A DNA stretch of 64,000 nt from Candidatus Nitrosotalea okcheonensis (GCF_900177045.1 NZ_LT841358.1:1017396-1081395), one strand, 5' to 3'; positions 43,904 to 53,057 are shown, counted from the first letter of the stretch. The notes: a model not told the origin generated them from the sequence alone. Made by a program: numbers and translations.

Positions 43904-44278
43904 CTAACCCTCAAATTCGTATGTGGATAGATCTTCTACATTTTTTATTTTGCCTTTTGTGATAATGGTAAGATATTTTCTATACGAGAGATCAATTGTC
44001 ATCCTATGTTGAAGTTGAGAGATTATCCTCTTTGTAAGATAACGCCCCTTTTGGTCAGAGTCTAATAACAGTATGAGAATGTTGTACTTGGGCATACTGT
44101 CGGCAAATTTTATGAGACCTTTGAAGCTGTGAAACTGGCATATTTTTCCAGAAACCCCCAATTTTTTCAGTGCTTCCTCGTCACGCTTTCCTTCTACAAC
44201 AATTATGCTGTTATGTACAGAGTTGAGTGATTTTACAAAACCTTGTATTTTGTAGATTTCATCTGATTCAAAATTCAC
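43904..44278 (-). CDS. Small stand-alone TOPRIM protein
   Basis: The 124-residue protein is little more than a TOPRIM domain: IIVVEGKRDEEAL (catalytic Glu), a central fold and LILLLDSDQKGRYLTKR (DxD). It resembles the RNase M5/OLD-type small TOPRIM group, which cuts or modifies RNA or DNA. It lies on the same strand as DnaG, 78 bases upstream of it. Function is not known. Confidence 0.8.
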   Translation of the reverse strand: MNFESDEIYKIQGFVKSLNSVHNSIIVVEGKRDEEALKKLGVSGKICQFHSFKGLIKFADSMPKYNILILLLDSDQKGRYLTKRIISQLQHRMTIDLSYRKYLTIITKGKIKNVEDLSTYEFEG

Positions 44279-44322
44279 AAGCTTATTTACAAGCTAGACT
44301 ATTAAGCAATTTTCAGACTCGC

Positions 44323-45012
44323 ATGTCAGAATTTCTTATAATCCAAAATACAAAGGTGGAAGGAATCGGGACGTTAGGAGATCTATTCAAAGCAGATGGA
44401 TTTAGTACAAAGACAATCCTTGCAAAAAATGAAAAAATTCCAGAAACTAGATATGATGCCATAATAGTTCTAGGCGCCCCAGAGAGTGCAAATGATGATC
44501 TTCCATATCTAAAACAAGAGATGGTATTGATTCGTGATTCGGTAAAAAGAGATATTCCAGTGTTAGGTATTTGTCTTGGGTCACAGCTTATTGCCAAGGC
44601 ATTTGGTGCCAGAGTATACAGTGGACCCAGAAAAGAAATAGGATTCTACAATGATATTGAGTTTGACAATATTTCCCAGTCAAAACTCTTTGATGGAATA
44701 AAGAGTCCATTTCTTGCATTTCATTGGCATGGTGACACTTTTGATCTGCCAAAGAATGCAATCAGACTAGCACATTCGGTACATTATCAAAATCAGGCAA
44801 TAAAGATAGGCAGTGCAGTTGGAATACAGTTTCATCTTGAGGTGGATGAATCAACCATAAGACTCTGGCTAGAAAAATCAAAGGAAGAACTAGGCAAGAC
44901 AGACTATATCCATCCAAGCATAATTGAGAAACAGATACCTGAAAAAATTGGCGTGGTCAGAGAGAATCTACGAGTATTTTATAAGAATTTCAAGTCAGAA
45001 TTCAATCTTTAA
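44323..45012 (+). CDS. Class I glutamine amidotransferase-like protein
   Basis: The protein is about 229 residues. The catalytic Cys is in LGICLGSQLIAKAFGA (about 83) and His/Glu in GIQFHLEVDES. It resembles GMP-synthase-type amidotransferases and may deliver ammonia from glutamine. The start is set at MSEFLIIQNTK. The longer frame back to 44227 reads through the divergent TOPRIM gene and is rejected. Confidence 0.85.
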   Translation: MSEFLIIQNTKVEGIGTLGDLFKADGFSTKTILAKNEKIPETRYDAIIVLGAPESANDDLPYLKQEMVLIRDSVKRDIPVLGICLGSQLIAKAFGARVYSGPRKEIGFYNDIEFDNISQSKLFDGIKSPFLAFHWHGDTFDLPKNAIRLAHSVHYQNQAIKIGSAVGIQFHLEVDESTIRLWLEKSKEELGKTDYIHPSIIEKQIPEKIGVVRENLRVFYKNFKSEFNL

Positions 45013-45122
45013 ACCATAAAAAAAGTGGCGTAGATTTCCATCGTAATATCCCTCCATAGGAAGCAAATCATAAATGCGTCAAAACGACTTAATCTTTAAT
45101 TATAAAATCCTAATTCAAAAAC

Positions 45123-45524
45123 ATGACCAAACTCACTAAAGAACTGATTATTGAAATTAACAAAGGCATCATACAAGAATGGTTAGAGCAATCCAACTGC
45201 GTTTGAAGCCGTAAATGTCAATCAAGATGAATTGAAAAATATTTTGAAGGTGGTCGACAAACAAGAAAACCTCATAATGAAGGCATCTTACATTTTTGGT
45301 GGAATACCATGGGCACAACCATTTAGTGGAGGAAATAAAAGAACCGCCTTTGTATGTGCAGACACACTTTTACGATTGAATGGTTTTAGGCTCGCAATTG
45401 ACGATGAAAACGAGAAGAATATCTTAGAAAACTACTAGAGATTCAAGAAGAGAGGTCTAAATTAAACGAAGATGTAATGGCTAAAATAATTTTATATGTA
45501 TCAAAGAGGATTAGAAAGATATGA
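45123..45524 (+). pseudogene. Fic/Doc-family gene broken by two frameshifts
   Basis: Three overlapping frames reconstruct one Doc-type protein of about 133 residues. It begins MTKLTKELIIEINKGIIQEW (from 45123), shifts frame near 45200 to AFEAVNVNQDEL, runs through QPFSGGNKRTAF, and shifts again near 45432 to LLEIQEERSKLNEDVM, ending at 45524. The Fic motif HPFxxGNxxR appears as QPFSGGNKR, so the catalytic His position is Gln. Either it is a real pseudogene or there are two assembly errors. Its end overlaps the next ATG by four bases. Confidence 0.75.
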
Positions 45525-45748
45525 ATCAAGAAGCATTACAAGTGGCAAAGGAGAGCATGAAGGACAATCGAAAATTGCTTACTGCTCTTGGCAATGAAAA
45601 ACCAATCCATTTGACTCTTGCTCCAAAAGAAGAAAAAATCTTATCATCAGTATTGGACTTGCTGCCAAAATCAACAGAAGGTAAATTAGTTTTAGCAAGT
45701 CTAGTCGCTTTTGTAGCATGGGAACTACGTAATAAAGATCGAAAATAG
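45521..45748 (+). CDS. Small protein downstream of Fic pseudogene
   Basis: The 75-residue protein has a polar helical N-terminal half, an HLTLAPKEEKILSSVLDLLP segment and a C-terminal hydrophobic stretch (LVLASLVAFVAWEL). The ATG overlaps the last codon of the Fic frame (ATGA), so the two form a translational unit. It could be a partner or an antitoxin-like protein. No family is recognised. Confidence 0.5.
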   Translation: MNQEALQVAKESMKDNRKLLTALGNEKPIHLTLAPKEEKILSSVLDLLPKSTEGKLVLASLVAFVAWELRNKDRK

Positions 45749-45865
45749 ACCTACAAAAGATCTGGTAGTGGATTGAACGTATCGCATATCCATTAACTTA
45801 ACAAGATCCATTTTGACAAAAGTTTAATGCAGTGTTAAACTCTCTTAAACTAATTAGTGGGCTAC

Positions 45866-46222
45866 CTATTTGAACAAATTACAACTACAATGTATTGAAT
45901 AATTTCCTTTTTTACTAGCCCATTTGATAAGCGGTATAATCGCTTCTCTTAATTCTCTTCCTCTTGTGGATAAGGAATATTCTACTCTGGGCGGAATCTC
46001 TCTGAAAACTTCCTTTTCTATGAGTTCCTCTTTTTCTAAATCCTTTAGCATTGATGCAAGCGTTGATGGGCTTATTCCTTTTAATTCTGACATTAATTCA
46101 TTGTAACGCAATATCCCATGATTTCCTATCTCATTTACTATCAGCAATCCCCACTTTTTTCCTATGGTATCTATTACACCATCAAGTGGGCAGAGACAAA
46201 TTGCATTACTCTGATTTTTCAT
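45866..46222 (-). CDS. HxlR-family winged-helix regulator
   Basis: The 118-residue protein has the HxlR layout: N-terminal Cys-containing CLCPLDGVIDTIGKKWGLLI, a helix-turn-helix LMSELKGISPSTLASMLKDLE and a wing ending RVEYSLSTRGRELREA, with two more Cys near the C-terminus (HCSC). HxlR proteins often sense aldehydes or redox state through such Cys. It is divergent from a small Cys-rich protein. Matching operator-like sequences cover both start codons. Confidence 0.87.
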   Translation of the reverse strand: MKNQSNAICLCPLDGVIDTIGKKWGLLIVNEIGNHGILRYNELMSELKGISPSTLASMLKDLEKEELIEKEVFREIPPRVEYSLSTRGRELREAIIPLIKWASKKGNYSIHCSCNLFK

Positions 46223-46280
46223 AGTAACTACTATACTACGAACTTTGTATTTTAAATACTTTGATTTTCATAGTAATTAC
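46216..46280. promoter_or_regulatory. Duplicated HxlR operator-like element
   Basis: TTTTCATAGTAACTAC (46216-46231) and TTTTCATAGTAATTAC (46265-46280) are 49 bp apart and differ at one base. The first covers the HxlR start codon; the second ends at the ATG of the divergent gene. The first contains an inverted TAGTA-AC-TACTA and the second a GTAATTAC palindrome. These are likely operators for the HxlR protein. Confidence 0.6.
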
Positions 46281-46439
46281 ATGGTAAAAGAAATTGATAA
46301 CAACAACACGAGATTATTCCTATGTGAGATATGTAAACTAGGTTATGATGATGTCAAATTTGCTCAAATGTGCGAACACCATTGTAATGCATCAAACAGT
46401 TGTTCGCTTGAGATAACAAAACATGCAGTTCTAAAGTGA
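46281..46439 (+). CDS. Small Cys/His-rich protein
   Basis: The protein is about 52 residues. CEIC (about 17-20) and a later CEHHCNASNSC suggest binding of a metal ion such as Zn or Fe. It starts just after the operator copy. The upstream in-frame TTG at 46245 would add a hydrophobic lead that I judge non-coding. It lies seven bases ahead of the membrane protein gene, so the two are one unit under the HxlR operator. Confidence 0.6.
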   Translation: MVKEIDNNNTRLFLCEICKLGYDDVKFAQMCEHHCNASNSCSLEITKHAVLK

Positions 46440-46446
46440 TTATGAT

Positions 46447-46920
46447 ATGAGTACAATTTACAATGTAATACAAAAACCTCGCTATGCCTTCATTGCTGCC
46501 ATTATTTTCATCACATTATCTGCTCTATTTTGGCTTTTGACATTCTACTTTACACCAACACCACTTCCAAAATATATTGAGATGTACGGATTGTCGTTTA
46601 CCTATATTACTATAACATTGGGTTTTGTGATAGCAATTTTGACAGGGCTGAATACATCGCTGGTTTTGTGCAGAAAACAAATGACAGGAAGTTTAGGTTT
46701 CAAAAAAGGCGCTGGATCAAGTGCATGTAGTGCGTTCGTCGGTGCAATAGCATCTGGATGTCCTCTTTGTACTGCGCCTCTGTTAGGTGTTTTTGGGCTT
46801 GGTGGTGCATTAGCATTGTTTCCCTTTCAAGGTCTTGAACTCAAAACTGCTGCAATAATTATATTGGGAATATCGTTGTATTATACTTCAAAAAATGTTA
46901 GAATAGCATGCAAGTTGTGA
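46447..46920 (+). CDS. Four-helix membrane protein with Cys motif
   Basis: The 157-residue protein has about four transmembrane helices (FIAAIIFITLSALFWLLTF, YITITLGFVIAILTGL, a helix after GASSACSAFVGAIASGCPLC, and AAIIILGISLYY). The third helix carries Cys residues including a CPLC motif (CxxC). The Cys pattern and HxlR neighbour suggest a redox, thiol or metal-transport role. No exact family is recognised. Confidence 0.62.
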   Translation: MSTIYNVIQKPRYAFIAAIIFITLSALFWLLTFYFTPTPLPKYIEMYGLSFTYITITLGFVIAILTGLNTSLVLCRKQMTGSLGFKKGAGSSACSAFVGAIASGCPLCTAPLLGVFGLGGALALFPFQGLELKTAAIIILGISLYYTSKNVRIACKL

Positions 46921-46997
46921 TTTGACAATTAACTGATATTGCAAGCCCAAGTTTGACAAAAGTTTAATATAAAACACTTAGACCTTCGAATTTCGTC

Positions 46998-47063
46998 ATG
47001 ATACACAAAAAAACACAGATCTCATCATTGCGATCTGCAAATAAAGAGGAGAGATCCTTTTGA
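46998..47063 (+). CDS. 21-aa leader ORF overlapping acyl-CoA synthetase
   Basis: ATG at 46998 opens 21 codons ([20 protein letters not shown], then Phe) whose TGA overlaps the TTG start of the downstream gene as TTGA. A TATA-like TTAATATAA at about 46964-46972 lies 26-34 bases before this ATG, so the transcript may start exactly here. A GAGGAGAG ribosome-site-like motif inside the mini-ORF precedes the main start by a normal distance. This suggests translational coupling. Confidence 0.4.
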   Translation: MIHKKTQISSLRSANKEERSF

Positions 47064-49183
47064 ATCCAGTAACAAAGATTTTTGAAGAAACATTTGCAAC
47101 AGATCATAAGGTAATCACCGAAGATCTATCCAAAGCAGTATTGAAAAAATATGGAATTAAAGTTCCAGGCTATGCACTTGTAACCAATACAAAAGATGCT
47201 GTAAAAGCAGCAAAGAGATTAGGTTTTCCACTAGTTATGAAAGTAGTCTCACCACAAATACTTCACAAGAGTGATGTAGGAGGAGTAAAGGTCGGACTAC
47301 AAAACGAGAAAGAAGTAAAGAAGGCATTTCTTGAAATGTATCCAAGACTCTCAAAGAAAAAAGGAGTCCATGTAAAAGGAATTTTGCTTGAGAAGATGGT
47401 CCCGCAAGGAGTCGAACTCATCATAGGGCTCCAGAATGATCCACAATTTGGTCCGGTAATCATGGTAGGACTAGGCGGCGTACTAACTGAAATATTCAAG
47501 GATGTTGCATTCAGAATGCTACCAATTACAACAGAGGATGCAAAATCAATGCTCGTAGAATTGAAGGGCTCAAAGATCCTTCAAGGGTACAGGGGTAGCA
47601 AATCAATTGATTTGAATATGCTCTCAAAAGCAATTGTACAAATCAGCAAGGTTGGTGTAGACAATGCAAAATATTTTGACAGCGTAGATTTCAATCCAAT
47701 AGTAGTTTATCCAAAGTCATACTATGTAGTTGATGCAAAAATAATCTTAAGAAAAGAGATCAAAAACGATGCAATCTCAACAGCAAAACCAAACATCGAG
47801 TTCATGGAGACATTCTTTACTCCACAATCAGTTGCACTAGTTGGTGCATCTGCAACTCCTGGAAAAGTAGGAAACTCGGTTCTTGACAGCATTGCAAAAC
47901 ATGACTATACTGGCAAAGTATATCCCATAAATCCAAAGGCAGAAGAAATTTTGGGACTAAAATGTTATCCATCGCTTGAGGCAATACCAGACAAAGTCGA
48001 CTTGGTTGTAGTATGTGTTGACTTGTCCATTACACCTCCTGTCCTTGAAGCATGCGCCAAGAAAGGAATCCACAACATGGTAATCGTATCAGGAGGCGGA
48101 AAAGAACTCGGAGGAGAGAGAGCAGACTTTGAATCTCAAATCAAGAGCCTTTCAGAACAGCACAAGATTAGAATAATTGGTCCAAATTGCATCGGTATGT
48201 TTAATGCAGCAAATAGACTAGACTGTGCATTCCAAGGTCAAGAGAGAATGGTTCGTGCAAAACTCGGACCAGTCGCATTGCTATCACAGAGCGGTACAAT
48301 GGGAATCAGCTTCCTTGAAACTGCAGACTCGTTCGGACTATCAAAGATGGTAAGCTATGGTAACAGATCAGATGTAGACGAGGCAGACATGATCTGGTAC
48401 TTGGCAAATGATCCTCAGACCAAAGTAATTGCATTATATGTTGAAGGTTTTGGCGATGGTAGAAAATTCGTCGAGACCGCAAAACGCGTGATGAAAGAAA
48501 TGCACAAGCCAATCGTAATTTGGAAGAGTGGAAGAACTACACTGGGGGCAAAGCAAGCAGCATCACATACAGGTTCACTTGGAGGCTCTAACGCAATAAT
48601 CCAAGGTGCATTCAAGCAGGCAGGAATAGTTTCAGTAGAAAGTTATCAAGAACTTGCTTCAGTTGCAAAAGCACTAGCATGGCAACCAGCAGCTAATGGT
48701 CCAAGAGTTGCGCTTGTCAGCAACGGTGCAGGTCCTATGATTGGTGCAATAGACCAATTTGAAAAATATGGACTAGAGCTTGGCAAAGTAACAGAAGCAA
48801 CACTCAAGGAAATGAAAGATCATTATCCTCCAACATATGTAATTGGAAATGGTAATCCTGCAGATGTCACAGGAGGAGCAAATGCTGATGACTATAGATA
48901 TTCCATACAAAAATTCATGGACGATCCAAATATCGACATTGTAATGCCTTGGTTTGTATTCCAGGACGATCCACTTGAAGAAACAATAATTGATTATTTG
49001 GGAGAATTCTCAAAACAAGGTAAAAAGCCATTACTTGTAGGTGGAAACGGCGGTCCATACACAGCCAAAGTCTCAGGATTAATTGAAAAGCACAATGTCC
49101 CAGTGTATGACGATATCCGAAACTGGGTTGCAGCAGCATCTGCCCTGCACCAGTGGGGAAAGATCAAACCCAACAAGGTTTAA
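47060..49183 (+). CDS. ADP-forming acyl-CoA synthetase (3-hydroxypropionyl-CoA type)
   Basis: The 707-residue fused enzyme has an ATP-grasp domain first (about 1-240), then the CoA-binding Rossmann domain ([17 protein letters not shown], about 255), ligase domains and the phospho-His motif ASHTGSLGG (about 493). It makes acyl-CoA from an acid, CoA and ATP with ADP as product. The partner crotonase directly downstream matches the N. maritimus order of 3-hydroxypropionyl-CoA synthetase and dehydratase, so I favour 3-hydroxypropionate. 4-hydroxybutyrate remains possible. The TTG start has GAGGAG eight to ten bases upstream. Confidence 0.86.
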   Translation: MNPVTKIFEETFATDHKVITEDLSKAVLKKYGIKVPGYALVTNTKDAVKAAKRLGFPLVMKVVSPQILHKSDVGGVKVGLQNEKEVKKAFLEMYPRLSKKKGVHVKGILLEKMVPQGVELIIGLQNDPQFGPVIMVGLGGVLTEIFKDVAFRMLPITTEDAKSMLVELKGSKILQGYRGSKSIDLNMLSKAIVQISKVGVDNAKYFDSVDFNPIVVYPKSYYVVDAKIILRKEIKNDAISTAKPNIEFMETFFTPQSVALVGASATPGKVGNSVLDSIAKHDYTGKVYPINPKAEEILGLKCYPSLEAIPDKVDLVVVCVDLSITPPVLEACAKKGIHNMVIVSGGGKELGGERADFESQIKSLSEQHKIRIIGPNCIGMFNAANRLDCAFQGQERMVRAKLGPVALLSQSGTMGISFLETADSFGLSKMVSYGNRSDVDEADMIWYLANDPQTKVIALYVEGFGDGRKFVETAKRVMKEMHKPIVIWKSGRTTLGAKQAASHTGSLGGSNAIIQGAFKQAGIVSVESYQELASVAKALAWQPAANGPRVALVSNGAGPMIGAIDQFEKYGLELGKVTEATLKEMKDHYPPTYVIGNGNPADVTGGANADDYRYSIQKFMDDPNIDIVMPWFVFQDDPLEETIIDYLGEFSKQGKKPLLVGGNGGPYTAKVSGLIEKHNVPVYDDIRNWVAAASALHQWGKIKPNKV

Positions 49184-49208
49184 TTTCCACATAGTTTGGA
49201 GTTTGTGC

Positions 49209-49970
49209 ATGTCTCTAGTTAACGTCTCAAAATCAGAAGGAATTTGTACAATCAAGATAAACAGACCGGACAAGCTTAATGCCATGAACATGGATGTAGC
49301 AAATGACATCATCAAGGAATTCAAAGAAATTGAAAAGGATGACTCTGTAAAGGTTGTAATCGTCACAGGAGAAGGAGACAAGGCATTTTCTGCAGGGGCA
49401 GACATTGCATACATGTCGACAATCACGCCAATAGAATCAGAAACTTATGCAAAACTTGGTCATCTGCTCACACATACAGTAGAAAACTGCAGCAAGCCAA
49501 CAATTGCAGCAATCAATGGATTTGCACTCGGAGGCGGATGCGAGCTTGCACTTGCATGTGATATCAGAGTAGCTGCAGATACTGCAAAGATGGGACAACC
49601 AGAAGTAACAATAGGTGTATGCCCAGGCTGGGGAGGAACCCAAAGATTACAAAGAACAGTTGGAATTTCCCAGGCAAAAGATTTGATCTTTACTGGAAGA
49701 ATTGTAAAGTCAGATGAGGCAAAAGAGATGGGTCTAGTAAACAAAGTAGTAGAACTTTCAAAATTAATGGAAGAGACTAACAACATTGCAAAGATGATTG
49801 CTCAGAATTCTGCAATGGCAGTAAGAATGTCAAAAATTGCAATAAACAAGGGAAGAAATTCAGACATTGACACAGGTCTTGCTCTTGAATTATACACATG
49901 GGGCTTGTGCTTTACCCATCCGGACAGAGTAGAAAGAATGACGGCTTTTGTAAACAAGTCAAAAAAATAA
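49209..49970 (+). CDS. Crotonase: 3-hydroxypropionyl-CoA dehydratase/crotonyl-CoA hydratase
   Basis: The protein is about 253 residues. The oxyanion-hole motif is [11 protein letters not shown]. The two catalytic glutamates of true hydratases are present in [12 protein letters not shown] and [12 protein letters not shown]. It acts in the 3HP/4HB carbon-fixation cycle, dehydrating 3-hydroxypropionyl-CoA and hydrating crotonyl-CoA. Start at MSLVNVSKS; the longer frame back to 49083 overlaps the synthetase. The 25-base gap from the synthetase indicates an operon. Confidence 0.9.
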   Translation: MSLVNVSKSEGICTIKINRPDKLNAMNMDVANDIIKEFKEIEKDDSVKVVIVTGEGDKAFSAGADIAYMSTITPIESETYAKLGHLLTHTVENCSKPTIAAINGFALGGGCELALACDIRVAADTAKMGQPEVTIGVCPGWGGTQRLQRTVGISQAKDLIFTGRIVKSDEAKEMGLVNKVVELSKLMEETNNIAKMIAQNSAMAVRMSKIAINKGRNSDIDTGLALELYTWGLCFTHPDRVERMTAFVNKSKK

Positions 49971-50043
49971 GCTGGACCTAATCTGTGATTCCTATTATGT
50001 CAGGTATGAAAAGATTATTATAATTTAAAGGACGAATAGGTTC

Positions 50044-50394
50044 ATGAGTAACACACAGACCACAAAACTGGTCACAATTACACCAAAAGCCGCAGAAAAA
50101 GTAATTGCTTTCATGGCAGAAGAAGCCGAAAAGCCACAATTTCTACGAGTCTACGTACAAGGCGGAGGATGTTCAGGATTATCCTATGGAATGGGATTTG
50201 AAAAGGCATCTGAAGAAGACGACCTTGTGATCGAAGAAAATGGTGTCAAGATGGTAATTGACAGTTATAGCGTCGACTACCTCAAGGGTGCAAATATCGA
50301 CTATATTGAGAGCCTAATGGGTGCTGGATTTAAGATCAACAATCCAAATGTAACCAAGTCTTGCTCTTGTGGAAGTTCATTTAGCACATCCTAG
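50044..50394 (+). CDS. HesB/IscA-type iron-sulfur assembly protein
   Basis: The 116-residue A-type carrier has the three conserved Cys: one in GGGCSGLSYGM (about 40) and two in SCSCGSSF (about 108-110). It passes Fe-S clusters to apo-proteins. A TATA-like TTATAATTTAAA about 25 bases before the ATG suggests a leaderless transcript. Confidence 0.92.
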   Translation: MSNTQTTKLVTITPKAAEKVIAFMAEEAEKPQFLRVYVQGGGCSGLSYGMGFEKASEEDDLVIEENGVKMVIDSYSVDYLKGANIDYIESLMGAGFKINNPNVTKSCSCGSSFSTS

Positions 50395-50475
50395 ATTCGA
50401 AATTTTTCAATTTTTATTTTCTAGCAACTAGTGTAAACTAGATCAACATACAATTTAGAAAAGTATTATCGAATT

Positions 50476-50703
50476 TTAGATGACCATCAAAGTCATAGTA
50501 GTCAAGACATGTGGAATTTTTCTTACTTCCTTTGTTATTATTTTCTCAAGAGTCATGGAGTCAGATGCCTCCACCTTTATTATTATATCATACAGTCCCA
50601 AGGTTCCTGTAACTTCTGTTATGCCTTTGATTTCCATAAGTTTTCTTATCACTGGATTTTCTTTTCCAGTTTCACAATGTATTGCCACAAAAGCCTTGCT
50701 CAT
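50476..50703 (-). CDS. Stand-alone Lrp/AsnC RAM-domain protein
   Basis: The 75-residue RAM-only protein contains FVAIHCETGKENPVIRKL, ITEVTGTLGLYDIIIKV and a last strand VLTTMTLMVI. Third of its kind in the window. It is 36 bases beyond the glutamate dehydrogenase stop on the same strand, so it may sense an amino acid linked to that enzyme. Confidence 0.83.
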   Translation of the reverse strand: MSKAFVAIHCETGKENPVIRKLMEIKGITEVTGTLGLYDIIIKVEASDSMTLEKIITKEVRKIPHVLTTMTLMVI

Positions 50704-50739
50704 AGAACATTATCACAATATATCAAGTATTAGGTATTT

Positions 50740-51987
50740 CTATGGCCAGAGGCCTCGTGCTTCAAATGCTTCGAGCACTCTGCCAACTGCAAGCACCATG
50801 CTTGCTTTTCTCATGTCTACACCGTGTTTCTTTGAAAGAGCATATGTATCATTGAAACCACGTACAATGTGGTGTTCCATTTTACTTGCAACTTCATCAA
50901 ATGTCCAATAGTACCTTTGTAAGTTTTGTACCCATTCCAGATATGATATACACACACCACCAGAGTTTGCCAAAATATCTGGAATAACCATGATTTTCTT
51001 TTTGAATAAAATATCATCAGCGTCAGGAGTTGTAGGACCATTTGCGGCCTCTGCAAGTATTTTACATTTAACGTTTCTTGCAACTTGAGGAGTGATCTGA
51101 TTCTCAAGTGCTGCAGGTACAAGAACATCACAGGGGGTAGTAAGTAGTTCCTCTGTTGATACCTTTTTACTTCCAGGATAGCCAACAACGCTCCCATGTG
51201 CATTCTTGTATTCAAGCACCTTCTTGGAGTCAAGTCCTTTAGGATTAATTATGGAACCTTTGGAATCACTTACTCCAATAATTTTTGCGCCCATCTTTTC
51301 AACATATTCTGCTACAAATGTTCCAGCATTACCATAACCCTGAATGACAACTTTTGCCCCCTTGAGGTTGAGTCCAATCTTCTTTGCGCCTTCTCGTATA
51401 CAATAAGCAACACCAAGACCAGTAGCTACATTTCTTGCAAGAGAGCCTCCAGCTGAAATTGGTTTTCCTGTGATAACAGCTGGTTCTGCCTGTCCATGCA
51501 TTACACTATAAACATCCATTATCTGAGCCATTTCTTTTCCAGTTGTATACACATCAGGAGCTGGTACATCTTTGCCAGGTCCAATAATTTCAGATATAGC
51601 ATATGCATATCTTCTTGTCATTCTCTCTTTTTCTCCAGCCGAAAGCCTTTTTGGATCACAGATGATTCCTCCTTTTCCTCCTCCAAATGGAACATCGACA
51701 ATAGCACACTTCCAAGTCATCCACATTGATAGTGCCTTTACCTCCTCGATTGTAACATCAGGATGATATCGTATACCTCCCTTGTGTGGACCTCTAAAGT
51801 CATTATGTTGTGATCTATATCCTGTGAATATTTTGATTCTACCATCATCCATCTTAACAGGCAGAGAAACTATCAGAATTTTTTTTGGATTTGCAAGCAT
51901 TTCATGAATGCCAGCATCAAGTTTCAAAATTTTTGCGGCATCTGCAAGTTGCTTGAGAGCATTTTGCCAAGGATCGATTTTAGTCAA
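50740..51987 (-). CDS. gdhA: Glutamate dehydrogenase
   Basis: The 415-residue enzyme has HKGGIRYHPDVTIEEVKALS and VPFGGGKGGI (substrate Lys and Gly loop), the Rossmann GYGNAGTFVAEYVEKMGAKI and a catalytic Asp region VPAPDVYT. It interconverts 2-oxoglutarate/ammonia and glutamate, the entry of ammonia into biomass. A TATA box lies at 52013-52024 on the minus strand, about 26 bases before the ATG. Confidence 0.95.
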   Translation of the reverse strand: MTKIDPWQNALKQLADAAKILKLDAGIHEMLANPKKILIVSLPVKMDDGRIKIFTGYRSQHNDFRGPHKGGIRYHPDVTIEEVKALSMWMTWKCAIVDVPFGGGKGGIICDPKRLSAGEKERMTRRYAYAISEIIGPGKDVPAPDVYTTGKEMAQIMDVYSVMHGQAEPAVITGKPISAGGSLARNVATGLGVAYCIREGAKKIGLNLKGAKVVIQGYGNAGTFVAEYVEKMGAKIIGVSDSKGSIINPKGLDSKKVLEYKNAHGSVVGYPGSKKVSTEELLTTPCDVLVPAALENQITPQVARNVKCKILAEAANGPTTPDADDILFKKKIMVIPDILANSGGVCISYLEWVQNLQRYYWTFDEVASKMEHHIVRGFNDTYALSKKHGVDMRKASMVLAVGRVLEAFEARGLWP

Positions 51988-51998
51988 TCTTTATCGAT

Positions 51999-52241
51999 AT
52001 GTCTCACTGGATATTGTATTTAAATTTGTTGAGACATAATCTTTGGACCCACCAAAATTCAGGAAGCGCGATAACTGTCAATGGACTTGATGGTGTAATG
52101 CACGATATGCTACAGGTACAGCAAGATGGTGAAACAATATCTCAGCCCGCAGAGATAGTAGTATTCAAACACGGCCTGATGATATCGATAACTGCCATGT
52201 TGTCTTCTGACGAACTCATAAAAGTAGCAGAGACTTTATGA
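51999..52241 (+). CDS. Small protein, start uncertain
   Basis: The 80-codon frame's conserved-looking part begins near GSAITVNGLDGVMHDMLQVQ and ends AMLSSDELIKVAETL. The core resembles a DUF4367-like short beta-rich module (VNG-x-x-G pattern and ISITAMLSSDELIKVAE). The first 15-25 residues overlap the gdhA promoter and are probably not translated, so the true start is likely near 52040-52070. Function unknown. Confidence 0.45.
   Translation: MSHWILYLNLLRHNLWTHQNSGSAITVNGLDGVMHDMLQVQQDGETISQPAEIVVFKHGLMISITAMLSSDELIKVAETL
52013..52026 (-). promoter_or_regulatory. TATA box of gdhA
   Basis: Reading the minus strand, AAATTTAAATAC lies about 26-37 bases upstream of the gdhA ATG at 51987, the normal position for a leaderless archaeal promoter. 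It lies inside the short plus-strand frame at 51999-52241, whose first codons are therefore doubtful. Confidence 0.6.
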
Positions 52242-52371
52242 GCGCATCCCTTATTTTTTATTTTTATATGTGAAATTGATCATGATGTATAGAAATGAAC
52301 AACTTACTATTGTCTAATCAAGCATAAATCAGAAGCAACTCCTTTATTTTATCACAAGCGGATATGATTTA

Positions 52372-53052
52372 GTGAAAATTCAATATTCTAGAATAATAAT
52401 TATTGGAATTATAGTTGCTGCAATTGTACCAATGTTAAGTATCTCAGATAGCGTTTACAATACAATGACATCTTATGAGCTCCCACAAACGCCTAATATC
52501 ACATTACATTTCAATGGTAGTGATTTTGATCGTTCTCCATTCAACCAATTTGAAATAAGACAAGGACAGAATATGACACTCGTGTTAAATGTAACCTCAG
52601 AACCCACAAATATTCCAGTTACACTTAGTACACTACATCATATTGGATTTACAAAAACAAATGGATTAGACTTCCAATTATCATCTACTAATGTCACTAC
52701 TCCAAATAAAGTGATACTTTACATATCATCTACAAAAGATGCAACTCCAAATACATACAGGACTAGAGTATTTGCAAGTACACTAGTGAATGGAAGTTTT
52801 ACTATTGGAACAGATCTAAGAATACTAGTTACCAATACAACCTCAACAATAGGACAGATTGGAAAGCCTTGGATTATAGGAATGTCTTCTCCCTTGGAAC
52901 AATACAGATCAGGTATTAAAATACATGATATTCAATGTCAGCCTAATTATTTCACATTAATAATCAAAGCCGAAAATAATTCTCCTGCATGTGTAAAACC
53001 TGATACTACCACCATACTCATTAAACGTGGTTGGGCAAAAGCAATACAATAG
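52372..53052 (+). CDS. Secreted protein with archaeal C-terminal Cys module
   Basis: The 226-residue protein has an N-terminal signal/anchor (IIIIGIIVAAIVPMLSI), an Ig-like domain (about 45-160) and a C-terminal module PLEQYRSGIKIHDIQCQPNY with PACVKPDTTTILIKRGWAK. This C-terminal motif recurs in many thaumarchaeal exported proteins and has two Cys. The GTG start gives MKIQYSR. Function unknown. Confidence 0.7.
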   Translation: MKIQYSRIIIIGIIVAAIVPMLSISDSVYNTMTSYELPQTPNITLHFNGSDFDRSPFNQFEIRQGQNMTLVLNVTSEPTNIPVTLSTLHHIGFTKTNGLDFQLSSTNVTTPNKVILYISSTKDATPNTYRTRVFASTLVNGSFTIGTDLRILVTNTTSTIGQIGKPWIIGMSSPLEQYRSGIKIHDIQCQPNYFTLIIKAENNSPACVKPDTTTILIKRGWAKAIQ

Positions 53053-53057
53053 ACAGT

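Noticed and set aside
44227-44322. Extended start of the amidotransferase gene
   Set aside because: It would overlap the divergent TOPRIM gene and adds non-homologous residues; ATG 44323 fits the family.
49083-49208. Extended start of the crotonase gene
   Set aside because: It lies inside the acyl-CoA synthetase; crotonases begin near MSLVNVSK.
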